Counted from the stretch's first letter, positions 22,919 to 31,122 are shown. The stretch is DNA of 35,560 bases from Candidatus Parcubacteria bacterium (GCA_023142215.1 JAGLJW010000013.1:1-35560); one strand, 5' to 3'. The notes: a model not told the origin generated them from the sequence alone. Numbers and translations: made by a program.

Positions 22919-22966
22919 AACAATGCGAATTTGCAAATTAATTTGCATCATTTGAATTATAATTTT
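22919..22966. repeat. TGCGAAT/TTGCAA inverted segments, S8-L6 gap
   Basis: ATGCGAATTTGCAAATTAAT followed by TTGCAT gives overlapping palindromes of the GCGAAT/TTTGCA family. A related stretch is in the S19-L22 gap (18300-18345). Confidence 0.45.
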
Positions 22967-23509
22967 ATGTCAAGATTAGGAAAATTACCAATTAAATTAT
23001 TAGATGGAGTAACAGCTAAGGTTGATAATGGTTTTATTATTGTTAAAGGACCTAAGGGTGAGTTGAAACAAGAACTATTAGATTTAGTAAAAGTTGAAAT
23101 ATTAACTGATGGTATTCAAGTTAGTGTTGATAATAAAGAAAATAAAAAAGAAAAAGCTTTTTGGGGATTGTATTGGAGCTTAATTAGAAATATGGTTACT
23201 GGTGTTACCGAAGGCTATGAAAAAAAGTTAGAAATTATTGGTGTTGGTTATAAAGCAGCTCTGGCTGGACAAAAATTGACATTGAATGTTGGATTTTCTC
23301 ATCAAGTTAATTTTGTGTTGCCAGAAGGAATTAAAGGCACAGTAGAAGGAAATATTATTACAGTAGCCGGGATTGATAAACAGTTAGTTGGTGAAACGGC
23401 TGCCAGAATTAGAAAAGTTAAAAAACCAGAACCTTATAAAGGGAAAGGTATTAAGTATATTGATGAAATAATTAGAAGAAAAGAAGGTAAGACAGCAGGG
23501 AAAGAGTAG
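22967..23509 (+). CDS. rplF: 50S ribosomal protein L6 (uL6)
   Basis: A 180-residue uL6. MSRLGKLPIKLLDGVTAKV opens the first domain; the second carries the signature PEPYKGKGIKYIDEIIRRKE. ATG 22967 is chosen as the family start. L6 lies near the GTPase-associated centre. Confidence 0.97.
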   Translation: MSRLGKLPIKLLDGVTAKVDNGFIIVKGPKGELKQELLDLVKVEILTDGIQVSVDNKENKKEKAFWGLYWSLIRNMVTGVTEGYEKKLEIIGVGYKAALAGQKLTLNVGFSHQVNFVLPEGIKGTVEGNIITVAGIDKQLVGETAARIRKVKKPEPYKGKGIKYIDEIIRRKEGKTAGKE

Positions 23510-23637
23510 AGTTTGGATTCGCCAGCTGGCGAATAGATTTAAGAATTAAGATTTAAGAATATAATATTTAAAATTGAAGGTGATAATTTATTGCCTGTGC
23601 TTGAAAAGTATTTGAGCGGATATTTTTAAAGAGATTT
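23510..23637. repeat. TTCGCCAGCTGGCGAA palindrome with TTTAAGAATTAAG repeats, L6-L18 gap
   Basis: A 16-bp perfect palindrome at 23518-23533 is followed by TAGATTTAAGAATTAAGATT, the same arrangement as at 32918-32955. The rest of the gap (23577-23637) shows no clear element. Confidence 0.75.
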
Positions 23638-23991
23638 ATGAATAATAAAACAAGTATTAAAACAACAAGAAGAGATAGAAGGCGAGGTAAAATTCGATCT
23701 AAAATTTCTGGTACAAGTATACGACCAAGACTTAGTGTTTTTCGTTCAAATGCAGGAATGTTTATTCAATTAATTGATGACGCAAAAGGAACAACTATTA
23801 TTGGTGTTAATATGAAGGAAATAAAAAAAGGAACTAAGATGGAAAAAGCATTTGAAATGGGAAAAGTTATTGCTAAAAAAGCATTAAAACAAAAGATTGA
23901 ATCAGTTGTTTTTGATAGAGGTGGATATAATTATCATGGTAGAGTTAAAGCAGTAGCCGATGGAGCCAGAGAGGCAGGACTCAAATTTTAA
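23638..23991 (+). CDS. rplR: 50S ribosomal protein L18 (uL18)
   Basis: A 117-residue uL18. RRGKIRSKISGTSIRPRLSV and FRSNAGMFIQLIDDAKGTT form the 5S rRNA-binding part, and FDRGGYNYHGRVKAVADGAR is the conserved C-terminal motif. The stop merges into an AAGATTTAAGAATAT repeat unit just before S5. Confidence 0.97.
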   Translation: MNNKTSIKTTRRDRRRGKIRSKISGTSIRPRLSVFRSNAGMFIQLIDDAKGTTIIGVNMKEIKKGTKMEKAFEMGKVIAKKALKQKIESVVFDRGGYNYHGRVKAVADGAREAGLKF

Positions 23992-24010
23992 AGATTTAAG
24001 AATATTATAT

Positions 24011-24718
24011 ATGTCTGAAGAAAAAAAATCACAAAGTACTCCAGCTAAAACAGGTGGTGTAAATAATAAAACAGTTAAACCAATTGCAAAAAAGGTTGAC
24101 AATAAGGTTGGGAATGCTACAGCTAAGAGTGTTTATGGTGCAAAGAGAAGTGCAGGAAAGAAAAAACCATTTAAAAGAAAAAGAGAAAAACGAGATGATT
24201 TTGAACAAAAAATTGTTGATTTAGCACGTGTTACTCGTGTAATGGGTGGTGGTAAAAGAATGAGATTTAGAGCCTGTGTTGCCGTTGGTGATAAAAAAGG
24301 GAAAGTTGGAATTGGACTTGCAAAATCAATTGATGTTACAACAGCAATTAATAAAGCTGCAACTAATGCTAGAAAAGCGATTATTGATGTCGCTACTGTA
24401 AACGATACAATTCCGCATGAAGTATTTTTAAAATTAGGAGCTGCAAAAATATTATTAAAACCAGCTAAAAAAGGTAAAGGTGTAATTGCTGGTGGAGTTG
24501 CTCGTACTGTTTTAGAATTAGCTGGAATAAAAAATGTTACAAGTAAAATTTTAGGAACAAATAATAAAGTGAATATTGTTAAATCAGTTCTAATGGCTTT
24601 AGAAAGTATGAAGAAAGTGCCTAAAACACCAAAGACGGAAATTAAAGAAGAAGTTAAAACAGAAAAGAATACAAAAAATAAGGAAGTTGAAAAAACAACT
24701 AAAAAAGAAAATAAATAA
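24011..24718 (+). CDS. rpsE: 30S ribosomal protein S5 (uS5) with basic extensions at both ends
   Basis: A 235-residue uS5. ATG 24011 (MSEEKKSQSTPAKTGG) is chosen, only 19 bases after L18. The core begins with DLARVTRVMGGGKRMRFRAC and contains GDKKGKVGIGLAKSIDV and the GGVARTVLELAGIKNV motif. About 60 N-terminal and about 35 C-terminal residues (EVKTEKNTKNKEVEKTTKKE) are Lys/Glu-rich additions to the usual 165. In most bacteria L30 follows here; it is absent. Confidence 0.96.
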   Translation: MSEEKKSQSTPAKTGGVNNKTVKPIAKKVDNKVGNATAKSVYGAKRSAGKKKPFKRKREKRDDFEQKIVDLARVTRVMGGGKRMRFRACVAVGDKKGKVGIGLAKSIDVTTAINKAATNARKAIIDVATVNDTIPHEVFLKLGAAKILLKPAKKGKGVIAGGVARTVLELAGIKNVTSKILGTNNKVNIVKSVLMALESMKKVPKTPKTEIKEEVKTEKNTKNKEVEKTTKKENK

Positions 24719-24764
24719 TTATTTCTAATAAGCTAATAAGCCACAAGCTAAAAAGCTAAATACA
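24719..24764. repeat. AAGCTAA repeats, S5-L15 gap
   Basis: AATAAGCTAATAAGCC, ACAAGCTAAAAAGCTAAAT: five AAGC(T/C) units in about 35 bases. This is exactly where rpmD (L30) would be expected; no L30-like frame exists here. Confidence 0.55.
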
Positions 24765-25202
24765 ATGTCATTATCATTAAATACAATTAAACCAGCAGAA
24801 GGTAGTACTAAAAATAGAAAAAGAATTGGGAGAGGTAATGCTTCTGGAACAGGTACTTATGCAGGAAAAGGTCAAAAAGGTCAAAAATGTAGAAGTGGTG
24901 TAAGTAATCTAAAAAGACTTGGTATGAAACAAGTATTGCTTAGAACTCCTAAACATAGAGGTTTTAAATCTTTTCATCCTAAAAATCAAGTAGTAAGTTT
25001 TGAATCGTTAAATGAGGTTTATAAAGACAAAGAGGAAGTAAATCCAGAAACTTTATTTGAAAAAAAAGTAGTCAGTACTTTAAAGGCGCCTGTTAAGATT
25101 TTAGATAACGGTGATTTAAAAGTTAAGGATTTAAAATTTAAAAATATTAAAGCCAGTAAGTCTGCTTTTGAAAAAATTAAGAAAGCAGGAGGAAAGTTTT
25201 AA
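24765..25202 (+). CDS. rplO: 50S ribosomal protein L15 (uL15)
   Basis: A 145-residue uL15. The N-terminal glycine/arginine-rich extension that threads into 23S rRNA is seen in NRKRIGRGNASGTGTYAGKG and GQKCRSGVSNLKRLGMKQ. The C-terminal globular domain ends in KASKSAFEKIKKAGGKF. It lies 18 bases before secY. Confidence 0.97.
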   Translation: MSLSLNTIKPAEGSTKNRKRIGRGNASGTGTYAGKGQKGQKCRSGVSNLKRLGMKQVLLRTPKHRGFKSFHPKNQVVSFESLNEVYKDKEEVNPETLFEKKVVSTLKAPVKILDNGDLKVKDLKFKNIKASKSAFEKIKKAGGKF

Positions 25203-25220
25203 TTAATACTCAACAATCAA

Positions 25221-26501
25221 ATGGTTTTTGATAAAATATTTCAAATTTGGAGAGTTAGAGAATTGCGAAATAGCATTTTGTTTGTTTTGGCAATGCTTGT
25301 TGTTTTTAGATTTGCGGCTAATATTCCAATTCCTGGTGTAAATAGAGAAGCTTTGGCTAATTTTTTTAGCAATTATCAAGTTTTTGAGGTAATGAGCATG
25401 TTTTCTGGTGGTGGAATGGAAAGGTTTTCTATTGTGATGATGGGTATTGCTCCGTATATTACAGCTTCAATTATTTTTCAACTTCTTGGTATGATTGTAC
25501 CAAAATTAGAAGAAATGCAAAAAGAAGAATCAGGAAGACAGAAAATTACAATGTGGACTCGTTGGTTAACAGTTCCATTGGCTGGTATGCAAGCTTTTGG
25601 TATGATTACTTTATTACGAAATTCATCATCCCAAATTCTTGGTGATATATCATTCTTGACTATGATAAGTATGATTATCGTTATCACAGCTGGAACAGTG
25701 TTTTTAATGTGGATTGGAGAACTTATTACGGAAAAGAAAATTGGAAATGGTATTTCTCTTTTGATTTTTGCTGGAATTGTTTCTGGATTACCACAAATGT
25801 TGCAAAATGCAAAGGCTCAATATTTGCCAGGTGATTTTATGATTTATGTTATATTTGCAGTCTTAGCAGTATTAACTGTTATTGGTGTTGTATATTTAAC
25901 TGAAGGTCAAAGAAATATTCCAGTACAATATGCTAAACAAATGAGAGGAAATCAGTCATATGGGGGAAGCACATCTCATTTGCCGCTTAGGGTAAATATG
26001 GCTGGAGTTATTCCAATTATTTTTGCAATATCAGTTGTAATTTTTCCTTCAATGGTTGCTCAGTTTTTTGTCGGCGCTAAAACCGCTTGGATAGCTAATT
26101 TTGCTACTTGGACGATTGACATATTTCAAAACCAATTAATTTATGGGCTTATATATTTTGTATTAGTGTTTGCGTTTACATTTTTCTATACAGAAGTAGT
26201 TTTTCATCCAAATCAAATTGCTGAAAATTTACAGAAACAAGGAGGTTTTATTCCTGGAATTAGACCAGGAAAACCAACCAGCGAATATTTATCACGCATT
26301 GCATATCGTATATTATTTGTAGGAGCATTATCGCTTAGTTGTATTGCAGTATTACCACTTGTGCTTAAAGCGTTTTATCCTCAAAATCAAGCCATAGCGC
26401 TTGGTGGAACTAGTTTATTGATTGTTGTAGCAGTGGTTATTGAAATGGTAAAACAAATTGAATCACAGTTGAGTATGAGAGAATATGATAATGTAGATTA
26501 A
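25221..26501 (+). CDS. secY: Protein translocase channel subunit SecY
   Basis: A 426-residue polytopic protein with about ten hydrophobic segments. The plug and TM2 region is seen in GIAPYITASIIFQLLGMIVP, followed by the cytoplasmic loop EESGRQKITMWTRWLT. RNIPVQYAKQMRG belongs to the ribosome-binding loop and FIPGIRPGKPTSEYLSRI to the loop before TM9. It forms the membrane pore for Sec-dependent export with SecE/SecG. It is the last gene of the cluster; adk, map and infA, which often follow, are not here. A bidirectional terminator comes 33 bases after the stop. Confidence 0.98.
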   Translation: MVFDKIFQIWRVRELRNSILFVLAMLVVFRFAANIPIPGVNREALANFFSNYQVFEVMSMFSGGGMERFSIVMMGIAPYITASIIFQLLGMIVPKLEEMQKEESGRQKITMWTRWLTVPLAGMQAFGMITLLRNSSSQILGDISFLTMISMIIVITAGTVFLMWIGELITEKKIGNGISLLIFAGIVSGLPQMLQNAKAQYLPGDFMIYVIFAVLAVLTVIGVVYLTEGQRNIPVQYAKQMRGNQSYGGSTSHLPLRVNMAGVIPIIFAISVVIFPSMVAQFFVGAKTAWIANFATWTIDIFQNQLIYGLIYFVLVFAFTFFYTEVVFHPNQIAENLQKQGGFIPGIRPGKPTSEYLSRIAYRILFVGALSLSCIAVLPLVLKAFYPQNQAIALGGTSLLIVVAVVIEMVKQIESQLSMREYDNVD

Positions 26502-26533
26502 GTATAATTTTTAAAAAAATATATTTTAAATAA

Positions 26534-26563
26534 AAAAAATTCGTTAGAAATAACGAATTTTTT
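26534..26563. terminator. Bidirectional terminator between secY and pth
   Basis: A perfect 13-bp stem AAAAAATTCGTTA (26534-26546) and TAACGAATTTTTT (26551-26563) closed by a GAAA tetraloop, with T runs on both strands. It serves the convergent ends of secY and pth. Confidence 0.88.
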
Positions 26564-26584
26564 ATTATTTAAATCTTATCTTTT

Positions 26585-27139
26585 TTACATATTCAAAATA
26601 ATTTCATTTAAAATTTCATCAATTTCATCCATTTCTTCATTGGAAAATCTCATTAATACAAACTTTTCTGCTGGGATTTTTTCTTTTAATTCATTTTTAA
26701 TTCCGATACGAATTCTTTTAAATTTTTTAGTTTTTAAATGATTAATAATTGATTGTACACCGTTATGTCCACCACTTCTGGAATCAATTGAAGTTTTTAT
26801 TTTTCCTTGATTAATATCCAAATCATCATGAATTACTGTTAAAATATTTGATAAATCACAGTTTTTTATTTTTATAAAACCTAGTTTTTTTGGTAAAATT
26901 TTAAAATAACTCATTACTGCTTCAACTGCTTGACCCGAATTATTCATAAATGTCATTGGTTTAATAAGAATAGTGCCATCTGTTTTTATAATTTCAGCAT
27001 TGATTTTTTTGTCAAAATTAAATCGGAGATTTAATTTATTAGCTATTTTATCCAAAGCTAAAAATCCAACATTATGTCTAGTTTTTTTATATTTATCGCC
27101 TGGATTACCGAGACCGATGATGATTTTTTTGTATTTCAT
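26585..27139 (-). CDS. pth: Peptidyl-tRNA hydrolase
   Basis: A 184-residue Pth. IIIGLGNPGDKYKKTRHNVG contains Asn12 and the catalytic His22. PMTFMNNSGQAVEAVMSYF and the HDDLDINQGKIK segment carry the other active-site residues, followed by GGHNGVQSIINHL. The enzyme releases tRNA from peptidyl-tRNAs dropped by stalled ribosomes. ATG 27139 is chosen; the only longer start would be a TTG. It is convergent with secY, and der lies upstream on the same strand beyond a REP-like element. Confidence 0.96.
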   Translation of the reverse strand: MKYKKIIIGLGNPGDKYKKTRHNVGFLALDKIANKLNLRFNFDKKINAEIIKTDGTILIKPMTFMNNSGQAVEAVMSYFKILPKKLGFIKIKNCDLSNILTVIHDDLDINQGKIKTSIDSRSGGHNGVQSIINHLKTKKFKRIRIGIKNELKEKIPAEKFVLMRFSNEEMDEIDEILNEIILNM

Positions 27140-27211
27140 AAGTGTGTGTAGAATTTTCAATTTTCAAATAATTTTTAATGATGTAGCTATTTACTGATTA
27201 TAAAAAATCAT

Positions 27212-27297
27212 TGTCATTCTGAGCTTGTCGAAGAATCTCGTTGTTGATGTTGTCCTGCGTAATTATCGGGATTCTTCGACTATCGCTCAGGATGACA
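27212..27297. repeat. REP-like inverted repeat, family with TGTCATTCTGAGC arms
   Basis: The left arm (27212-27240) runs from TGTCATTCTGAGCTTGTCG to AAGAATCTCG. The right arm (27267-27297) is its inverse, running from CGGGATTCTTCGAC to CTCAGGATGACA. The loop is 26 bases. It lies in the pth-der gap. Such TGTCATTCTGAG elements are known from many unrelated bacteria. Confidence 0.85.
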
Positions 27298-27323
27298 TTT
27301 AAGATTAGTGAGGAGAATTACTA

Positions 27324-28859
27324 TTATTTATTTTTTCTATTTTTCATTTTTTCCTTATTTTTTTCTAATACATCCCACGAATCTTCTTCGCTCATCCCGT
27401 GGATTTTTTTATTTTTTGTAACGCTTACTGAAACAGGAGTTCCGAAGAAATCAAATTCTTTTCGTAATTTATTTTGAATAAATCTAACATAAGAGTCGGA
27501 AAGAGAATCTTTAGAGCCGATACGAATTTGAAAAGCTGGGGGGTTGGTTCTTGTCTGTTTTAATTCATAAATATATGGATATTTTGTTCCGCCTGCTTTT
27601 GTTGGTTTGTGTTGTTTGATTAATTTTTTTAAAAATCTAGTTAAATAATTTTGATTAATTTTCGTTTTTCGTTTTTCGTCAATTTTCAAAATAATATCAA
27701 ATATTTTTTTTACTTTTTCGCCTGTAAGAGCTGAAACAAATTGAATAGGTGCCCAAGTTGCGAAAGGTAAATGACCATAAATTTCTTGTTTAGCTGATTT
27801 AGTATCATGATCTTCTATTAAATCCCATTTATTGCCAACAATAATTAAACCAATATTCCTAGTAATAATTTCTTCAACGATTTTAGAATCTTGATGAGTA
27901 AGTCCATCTTCAACATCTAAAATTAATAAAGCAATGTCAGCTTTATTCAAAATTTTAAGAGTTCTATCAATACTATGACTTGCAAGAGTATTTTTAGTCT
28001 TAGATTTTTTTGTATTTTTTTGTCCTTGTTTGCTAATTCCAGCAGTGTCAATTAAATTTATTTCTTTATCTTTGTAGCTAATCTTAGTATCATTCGGCTC
28101 ACGAGTTGTATGAGCAATTGGACTAACAATAATTTTTTCTTCACCAAGAATTGAATTAACCAAACTTGATTTTCCAACATTCGGCTTACCAACAATACAA
28201 ACATTTATCATGTTAGATTCTTGATTTAGAATCTCTTCTTCTTTGTTATGTGTTATGTGTTGTGTGTTATGTGTCGCGTGTTGTGTGTTATGTGTTTTAA
28301 GCTTTTTTACAATTAAATCCAACAAATCACCAGTTCCTGATCCAGTAGAAGCTGAAATTAAATACGGTTTACCAAGCCCCAGTTTATTAAATGCACTAGC
28401 TTCGTTTCTAAGATTGAAATTATCAGTTTTATTAGCAACGAGTAAAGTTTTATCTTTTAATTCATTTCTTTTTTGAATTTCTTTAGCAATATTTTGGTCT
28501 TGTGGTAAAATTCCGTCATGTGAATTAACTAAGTATAATATTAAATCTGCTTGCTCTAAATAATTTTCAGCGAGTTGTTGAACTTTTGTATCTAAATCGG
28601 CGAGTGAATTAATTTGTTTAATTTTTTTCTTTTTATTTTTGAATAAATTACTGATTTCAATAATTCCGCCAGTGTCAATAATTTCAAATTGACATCTATT
28701 CCATTCAACTGTGCCAGTATTAACATCGCGAGTAGTTCCATGAATATCACTAACCAAGGCAGAATGTTTTTCTGTTAAAGTGTTAAAGAGAGTAGATTTT
28801 CCGACATTGGTACGACCGAAAAGGACTACTTTTGGTAAATTGTTTGTTTGTTCTTTCAT
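27324..28859 (-). CDS. der: Ribosome-assembly GTPase Der (EngA), with linker expanded by a tandem repeat
   Basis: A 511-residue tandem GTPase; the usual length is about 440. Domain 1 has GRTNVGKST (15-23), DTGG (62-65) and NKTD (143-146). Domain 2 has GKPNVGKSS (224-232), DTAG and NKWD. A KH-like C-terminal domain contains YELKQTRTNPPAFQIR. Der acts in late 50S subunit assembly. Two insertions are seen: about 15 Lys-rich residues after DTGG, and in the interdomain linker a repeat of about 19 residues (THNTQHATHNTQHITHN). The linker DNA (28244-28298) is the same AACACATAACACAT repeat found in the L2-S19 gap. No SD precedes the ATG. Confidence 0.95.
   Translation of the reverse strand: MKEQTNNLPKVVLFGRTNVGKSTLFNTLTEKHSALVSDIHGTTRDVNTGTVEWNRCQFEIIDTGGIIEISNLFKNKKKKIKQINSLADLDTKVQQLAENYLEQADLILYLVNSHDGILPQDQNIAKEIQKRNELKDKTLLVANKTDNFNLRNEASAFNKLGLGKPYLISASTGSGTGDLLDLIVKKLKTHNTQHATHNTQHITHNKEEEILNQESNMINVCIVGKPNVGKSSLVNSILGEEKIIVSPIAHTTREPNDTKISYKDKEINLIDTAGISKQGQKNTKKSKTKNTLASHSIDRTLKILNKADIALLILDVEDGLTHQDSKIVEEIITRNIGLIIVGNKWDLIEDHDTKSAKQEIYGHLPFATWAPIQFVSALTGEKVKKIFDIILKIDEKRKTKINQNYLTRFLKKLIKQHKPTKAGGTKYPYIYELKQTRTNPPAFQIRIGSKDSLSDSYVRFIQNKLRKEFDFFGTPVSVSVTKNKKIHGMSEEDSWDVLEKNKEKMKNRKNK
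28244..28298. repeat. AACACATAACACAT tandem repeat inside der
   Basis: On the plus strand the units read GTTATGTGTTATGTGTTGTG and variants. Translated in the der frame they give a Thr-His-Asn-Thr-Gln-His repeat in a flexible linker, so the reading frame is preserved. Confidence 0.8.
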
Positions 28860-28904
28860 GGTGTTTAATTATTACATTCTTAAATCTTAAACCTAATTTT
28901 AAAT

Positions 28905-30401
28905 CTAATCTAAAATATTCTCAACCCCACTTTTACTTTTGTCAGCATCTCGTCCTAATACTAAAATGAAATCAGGTTGAATTGATTTTGATTCTTTTGA
29001 TATTTTTTTACTTATATCATCTTTTAACCAATCAGGCAAGGAGAAAGAAATATTGGCATTTGTTTTATTTTTAAGAACTGTCAAAGATTCTATTTTTTCT
29101 CCGTAAGTTAAATCATAAATTACAGATTTTTGAAAATTTTGTTTACTTGAATTTCCAATTCTTAATACTATAAAACCATATTTTTCTATGTCTAATGATA
29201 CTTGTGAAGCAAGACCATTAATCCAAGTTCCATTATAAATTTCTACAGTAGTTTCTTCTTTTATAACCTTTATTTTTTTTTCTTTTGGTGCATCAGTAAA
29301 AATATTATTTACCATATATCTTATTTCTTCAAAGTCACCACTTTTTGGAGTAAGTACATAAGCACCTATTTCATTACGTTTTGCAATTAGTAAACCATTA
29401 GGACTATCATCTAAAACTTTACTACTAATATTTTCTTTTTTAATATTTTTGGCAATATTCCAAAGTTTAAACATTTCCCAAATTTTTAAATTAGTACTAA
29501 CATGTTCGTTTAATTCGTGAATAATACCTGTTATTGCTTTTGGATTTAAAAATGTTTTTGAAGAAAGAGCTTTTTCTTTAACAGCTGAAATTACTAATTG
29601 TTGTCTTCTGCTTCTTGCAAAATCTGATCCTTCAATTCCAGTTCCATGTCTAGAACGAGCATATTTTAGAGCCAAAGTACCATCCATTTCAGTCAAGCCT
29701 TTTTTAATATAAAGATGCTCAAAACGTGATTTATAATCTTCAGCTTCTTCGCGTCCCATGATTGGATAACTGTAGTCATTTAAAATATTTTCAACGTTTA
29801 TTTCAATACCGCCAAGTTTATCAACAATATCAATAAAGCCTTGAAAGTCTATTCTGAAATAATAATCTATTGGAGTTCCTAAAATATCACTAATTGCTTG
29901 TGATGTAGCTAAACCGCCACTTCCTTTTTCATCCATTTCGGCATAGGCATTGACAGCATTGATTTTTTGTGTTTCCATGTTTTCAATCGGAACAGACATA
30001 TCACGAGGAAATGAAATCAAAGAGACTTTTTCAGTAGATGGCTCAATGCTTGCAAGCATAATTGTGTCAGTTAAATTTCCGCCTTCATGTGTTTTTCCGC
30101 CCATTCCGAGAAGTAAAATGTTAATTCTGTTATTTTTTTCACCTTTAAGTTTTCTGTCAGCACTTTCAGCTAACTGACTAATTTGTCTAATAATAGGCAA
30201 ATTTTTAAACCAAGAAACTGTTCCATGTTGAGAATCACTAACTATAATTTGAGACGAAAAAATAGCCACTCCTGTTATGAAGAATATGGCAATATATATT
30301 GTAATTTTAGTTATTTTTTTAAATTTATTTGATTTTTTTTCTTTTGATTCATTGCAACTTTTGTTGAGTTCTGAATCATTTATGTGTTTTTTTTCTTGCA
30401 T
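28905..30401 (-). CDS. LytR-CpsA-Psr (LCP) family cell-envelope protein with LytR_C domain
   Basis: A 498-residue protein with a basic cytoplasmic N-terminus, one membrane helix (about residues 33-53, IYIAIFFITGVAIFSSQIIV) and an extracellular LCP domain. NILLLGMGGKTHEGGNLTDT, SFPRDMSV and the KYARSRHGTGIEGSDFARSR segment carry the arginines and aspartates that bind polyprenyl pyrophosphate. The C-terminal part (EIYNGTWINGLASQV) matches the LytR_C domain. LCP enzymes attach glycopolymers from lipid carriers to peptidoglycan or other envelope acceptors. Its -10 element lies so close to the ATG that the mRNA should be nearly leaderless. It is divergent from lepB. Confidence 0.93.
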   Translation of the reverse strand: MQEKKHINDSELNKSCNESKEKKSNKFKKITKITIYIAIFFITGVAIFSSQIIVSDSQHGTVSWFKNLPIIRQISQLAESADRKLKGEKNNRINILLLGMGGKTHEGGNLTDTIMLASIEPSTEKVSLISFPRDMSVPIENMETQKINAVNAYAEMDEKGSGGLATSQAISDILGTPIDYYFRIDFQGFIDIVDKLGGIEINVENILNDYSYPIMGREEAEDYKSRFEHLYIKKGLTEMDGTLALKYARSRHGTGIEGSDFARSRRQQLVISAVKEKALSSKTFLNPKAITGIIHELNEHVSTNLKIWEMFKLWNIAKNIKKENISSKVLDDSPNGLLIAKRNEIGAYVLTPKSGDFEEIRYMVNNIFTDAPKEKKIKVIKEETTVEIYNGTWINGLASQVSLDIEKYGFIVLRIGNSSKQNFQKSVIYDLTYGEKIESLTVLKNKTNANISFSLPDWLKDDISKKISKESKSIQPDFILVLGRDADKSKSGVENILD

Positions 30402-30407
30402 GATATT

Positions 30408-30436
30408 ATTATAATGAATTGATATAAAAAATACAA
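30408..30436 (-). promoter_or_regulatory. Promoter of the LCP gene, predicted leaderless
   Basis: On the minus strand TTGTAT (30436-30431), a 17-base spacer and TATAAT (30413-30408). Only six bases separate the -10 from the ATG at 30401, so transcription should begin at or next to the start codon. Confidence 0.55.
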
Positions 30437-30440
30437 GTAC

Positions 30441-30469
30441 TTGATTTATTTTGTAATTAATGTTATATT
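30441..30469 (+). promoter_or_regulatory. Promoter of lepB
   Basis: TTGATT (30441-30446), a 17-base spacer and TATATT (30464-30469) preceded by TGT, giving a leader of about 35 bases. It is back to back with the LCP promoter. Confidence 0.4.
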
Positions 30470-30509
30470 CAATTAGTAATTAAATATAACATATTATTCT
30501 TTGAAATAC

Positions 30510-31070
30510 ATGAAGAAGTTTTTAATTTTTGTTTTAGAATTAGTAAAGATTGTAGTAATATCACTTGTAATTATTATACCAGTTAGATATTTTTTAATTC
30601 AACCATTTTATGTTAAAGGTGCTTCAATGGAACCTAATTTTTTTGATCATGAATATTTGATTATTAATGAAATTTCTTATAGATTTAACGAGAAAGAAAG
30701 AGGTGATATTGTAGTTTTCAGGTATCCAAGAAATCCACAAGAATATTTTATTAAAAGATTGATTGCTTTGCCTGGTGAAGAAATTAAAATTGATGATGGT
30801 AAGGTGATTATCTATAATAAAGAAAATCCAGATGGATTTATATTGGAAGAAAGTTATTTAGGTGAAGGAATAATTACAAATGCTGTTAATAATGATAGAG
30901 TTAAAATTGATGAAGATGAAATTTTTGTTTTAGGAGATAATAGACTTCATAGCAAAGATTCCAGAGTTTTCGGACCGGTAAATAAAAGTTTTGTTATAGG
31001 GAAAGTAATGTTAAGAGGATGGCCGTTTAATCGTGCAAAATTTTTTGAAACACCAGAATACTCATATTGA
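30510..31070 (+). CDS. lepB: Signal peptidase I
   Basis: A 186-residue type I signal peptidase. A single N-terminal membrane helix (about residues 4-30) is followed by the catalytic serine motif KGASMEPNF (Ser39), the general-base lysine in YFIKRLIALPGE (Lys82) and box E FVLGDNRLHSKDSR. It removes signal peptides of exported proteins on the outer face of the membrane. ATG 30510 is chosen over a TTG nine bases upstream. It lies upstream of hisS, separated by a TTTAAGAATAAAG repeat (31076-31112). Confidence 0.96.
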   Translation: MKKFLIFVLELVKIVVISLVIIIPVRYFLIQPFYVKGASMEPNFFDHEYLIINEISYRFNEKERGDIVVFRYPRNPQEYFIKRLIALPGEEIKIDDGKVIIYNKENPDGFILEESYLGEGIITNAVNNDRVKIDEDEIFVLGDNRLHSKDSRVFGPVNKSFVIGKVMLRGWPFNRAKFFETPEYSY

Positions 31071-31122
31071 TAATTTAGATTTAAGAATAAAGATTTAAGA
31101 ATAAAGAATAAAATAAAAATAT
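31071..31122. repeat. GATTTAAGAATAAA repeats, lepB-hisS gap
   Basis: Two and a half tandem copies of AGATTTAAGAATAA. The same family recurs at 16490-16515, 23533-23560, 28875-28900 (inverted), 32503-32530 and 32936-32955. Confidence 0.6.

Noticed and set aside
23577..23637. Possible tRNA or small RNA in the L6-L18 gap
   Set aside because: No T-loop GTTC-like motif, no cloverleaf pairing and no promoter or terminator pattern seen.
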